A stretch of 6,408 nt of DNA from an uncultured Clostridia bacterium (GTDB lineage Bacteria; Bacillota; Clostridia; Oscillospirales; Oscillospiraceae). Below, in pieces: positions 5,717-6,408 of the stretch. The notes beneath the pieces were generated by a model. The model searched no databases and had not been told where the DNA came from. It saw nothing but the letters and a program-made list of their open reading frames with translations. Every line of letters starts with the position of its first letter. Positions within the stretch are counted from its first letter, which is position 1. The position numbers and the translations under genes were made by a program. Where the stretch lies: NCBI GenBank assembly GCA_937907975.1, contig CALEQS010000137.1, positions 1 to 6,408 on the forward strand, in the 5' to 3' direction.

Positions 5717-6408
5717 CAATGTTCGGACTGTTTCTCTTTTGCGAGCCGCTCCCGCTCTGCCTGGGAAAGGCGCAGGTAATTGGCGGTCAGGTCGGCGCCG
5801 CTGACCAGTCTGCCCGCTTTGGCCTGTTCCAGTGCGGCACGGGCCACGCCCCAGGCGCTCTGAAAGCGCAGATGCGGCGGCGCGAGCACAACAGGCTGAG
5901 AGCGCTCATTTGCGTCATTATAGCACAATTCCGCCCCATCTCCAACCACAAATTGCGGCGCTTCAAAACTTTTCAGTTCTTCTGACAGCTCATCCAGCGA
6001 AATTGCCCGGTCCGGAGTCAGCCGCTCCAGCGCGCCGCCCTTTGCACGGAACAGGGCATTATAGACCTGATGCCGCCGGGCATCCATGCAGCAGCAGACG
6101 ATCCCATCCAGATGGGCCAGATTCCACGCCATGGCCTCCAGTGTGGACACCCCGGCGCAGGGCTTTTCCGCCCCCCAGGCCAGGCCCTTGACCGTGGAGA
6201 TGCCGATGCGCAGACCGGTAAACGAACCGGGCCCCGCGGCCACGGCGAGGCAGTCCACATCGTCCAGCGTGAGTCCCGCTGTCTTCAGCAGGTCCCGCGC
6301 CATGGGCATCAGGGTCGTGCTGTGGGTCAGTCCGCTGTTCTGATAGGACTGGGCGACCAGAAATTCATCCTCGCAGAGAGCAACGCTGGCCGCCTTGGCG
6401 GAGGATTC
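5716..6408 (-). CDS. tsaB: tRNA t6A37 threonylcarbamoyltransferase partner TsaB, 5' end outside window
   Basis: TsaB (YeaZ) is the non-catalytic partner of TsaD (with TsaE) in adding threonylcarbamoyl to A37 of ANN-decoding tRNAs in the cytoplasm. The frame is open from the right edge to the TGA at 5716, giving 230 visible residues. The first visible residues (ESSAKAASVALCEDEF) match the segment that normally follows an MKILAL-type start, so only about 6-8 codons are lost. A start at the ATG at 6309 would delete this conserved strand of the ASKHA fold and is rejected. Key features are THSTTLMP (28-35), the family signature AGPGSFTGLRIG (about 58-69) followed by TVKGLAWG, and a C-terminal SGADLTANYLR (about 203-213) typical of TsaB. 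Full length would be about 237, within the family range. upp follows after 15 bases. In Clostridia tsaE often precedes tsaB and rimI or tsaD often follows; here upp follows instead, and what precedes is not visible. Confidence 0.94.
   Translation of the reverse strand, partial: ESSAKAASVALCEDEFLVAQSYQNSGLTHSTTLMPMARDLLKTAGLTLDDVDCLAVAAGPGSFTGLRIGISTVKGLAWGAEKPCAGVSTLEAMAWNLAHLDGIVCCCMDARRHQVYNALFRAKGGALERLTPDRAISLDELSEELKSFEAPQFVVGDGAELCYNDANERSQPVVLAPPHLRFQSAWGVARAALEQAKAGRLVSGADLTANYLRLSQAERERLAKEKQSEH
5917..5944 (-). promoter_or_regulatory. Possible internal promoter within tsaB (extended -10)
   Basis: Inside the tsaB coding frame the minus strand carries TGCTATAAT (5917-5925), a perfect extended -10. 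It is part of the 12-mer TTGTGCTATAAT that is also present at the comEC promoter. The -35 is poor: TGGAGA (5939-5944, four of six matches, 16-base spacing) is the best I find. A transcript would start near 5910 and could express upp independently of tsaB. Because the bases also encode ordinary residues (Cys-Tyr-Asn), chance is a real possibility. Confidence 0.3.

Noticed and set aside
5716..6309. A complete tsaB starting at the ATG at 6309
   Set aside because: The same frame continues open to the window edge and encodes the conserved N-terminal strand (ESSAKAASVAL) and THS motif, so the real start lies just outside the window.
1..6408. Mobile elements, CRISPR arrays, tRNA/rRNA genes, phage genes, or a defence or biosynthetic system
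   Set aside because: The five core genes fill the window with gaps no longer than about 136 bases; no repeats, inverted termini, transposase motifs or cloverleaf-like segments were seen.

Overview
This window comes from a chromosomal housekeeping region of a moderately GC-rich (about 60 % by eye) low-copy Firmicutes genome. It most resembles Clostridia of the Oscillospiraceae type (gut relatives of Flavonifractor or Oscillibacter). That placement is an inference from three things: the comEC-holA gene pair typical of Firmicutes, strong AAAGGAG/GGAGG ribosome binding sites, and the protein sequence style. It cannot be proven from the window. All five genes lie on the minus strand and almost every base is coding, so the window should be read from right to left.

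From the right edge: (1) tsaB, missing only its first few codons beyond the window, makes an N6-threonylcarbamoyladenosine (t6A) tRNA modification factor. (2) upp (uracil phosphoribosyltransferase) follows 15 bases later, with its ribosome binding site touching the tsaB stop codon. A hairpin plus T-tract after upp probably ends this unit. (3) glmS (glucosamine-6-phosphate synthase) is complete, preceded by a strong GGAGGT and followed by a textbook intrinsic terminator. (4) A promoter with an extended -10 element lies just past that terminator. It appears to drive comEC (DNA-uptake channel with a C-terminal metallo-beta-lactamase-like domain) and (5) holA (DNA polymerase III delta subunit), which runs off the left edge.

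The genes form at least two, probably three, transcription units: ...tsaB-upp, glmS, and comEC-holA.... Their functions (tRNA modification, pyrimidine salvage, amino-sugar synthesis for the cell wall, DNA uptake, replication clamp loading) are not one pathway; this is an ordinary core-gene cluster. I see no mobile element, CRISPR array, RNA gene or foreign-looking segment, and no previously undescribed system. The points worth a second look are small: a replaced conserved histidine in the ComEC metal-site motif, a promoter-like 12-mer repeated inside tsaB, nearly identical stop/RBS junctions at the two tight gene pairs, the loose terminator-like hairpin ahead of glmS, and the absence of a glmS ribozyme.
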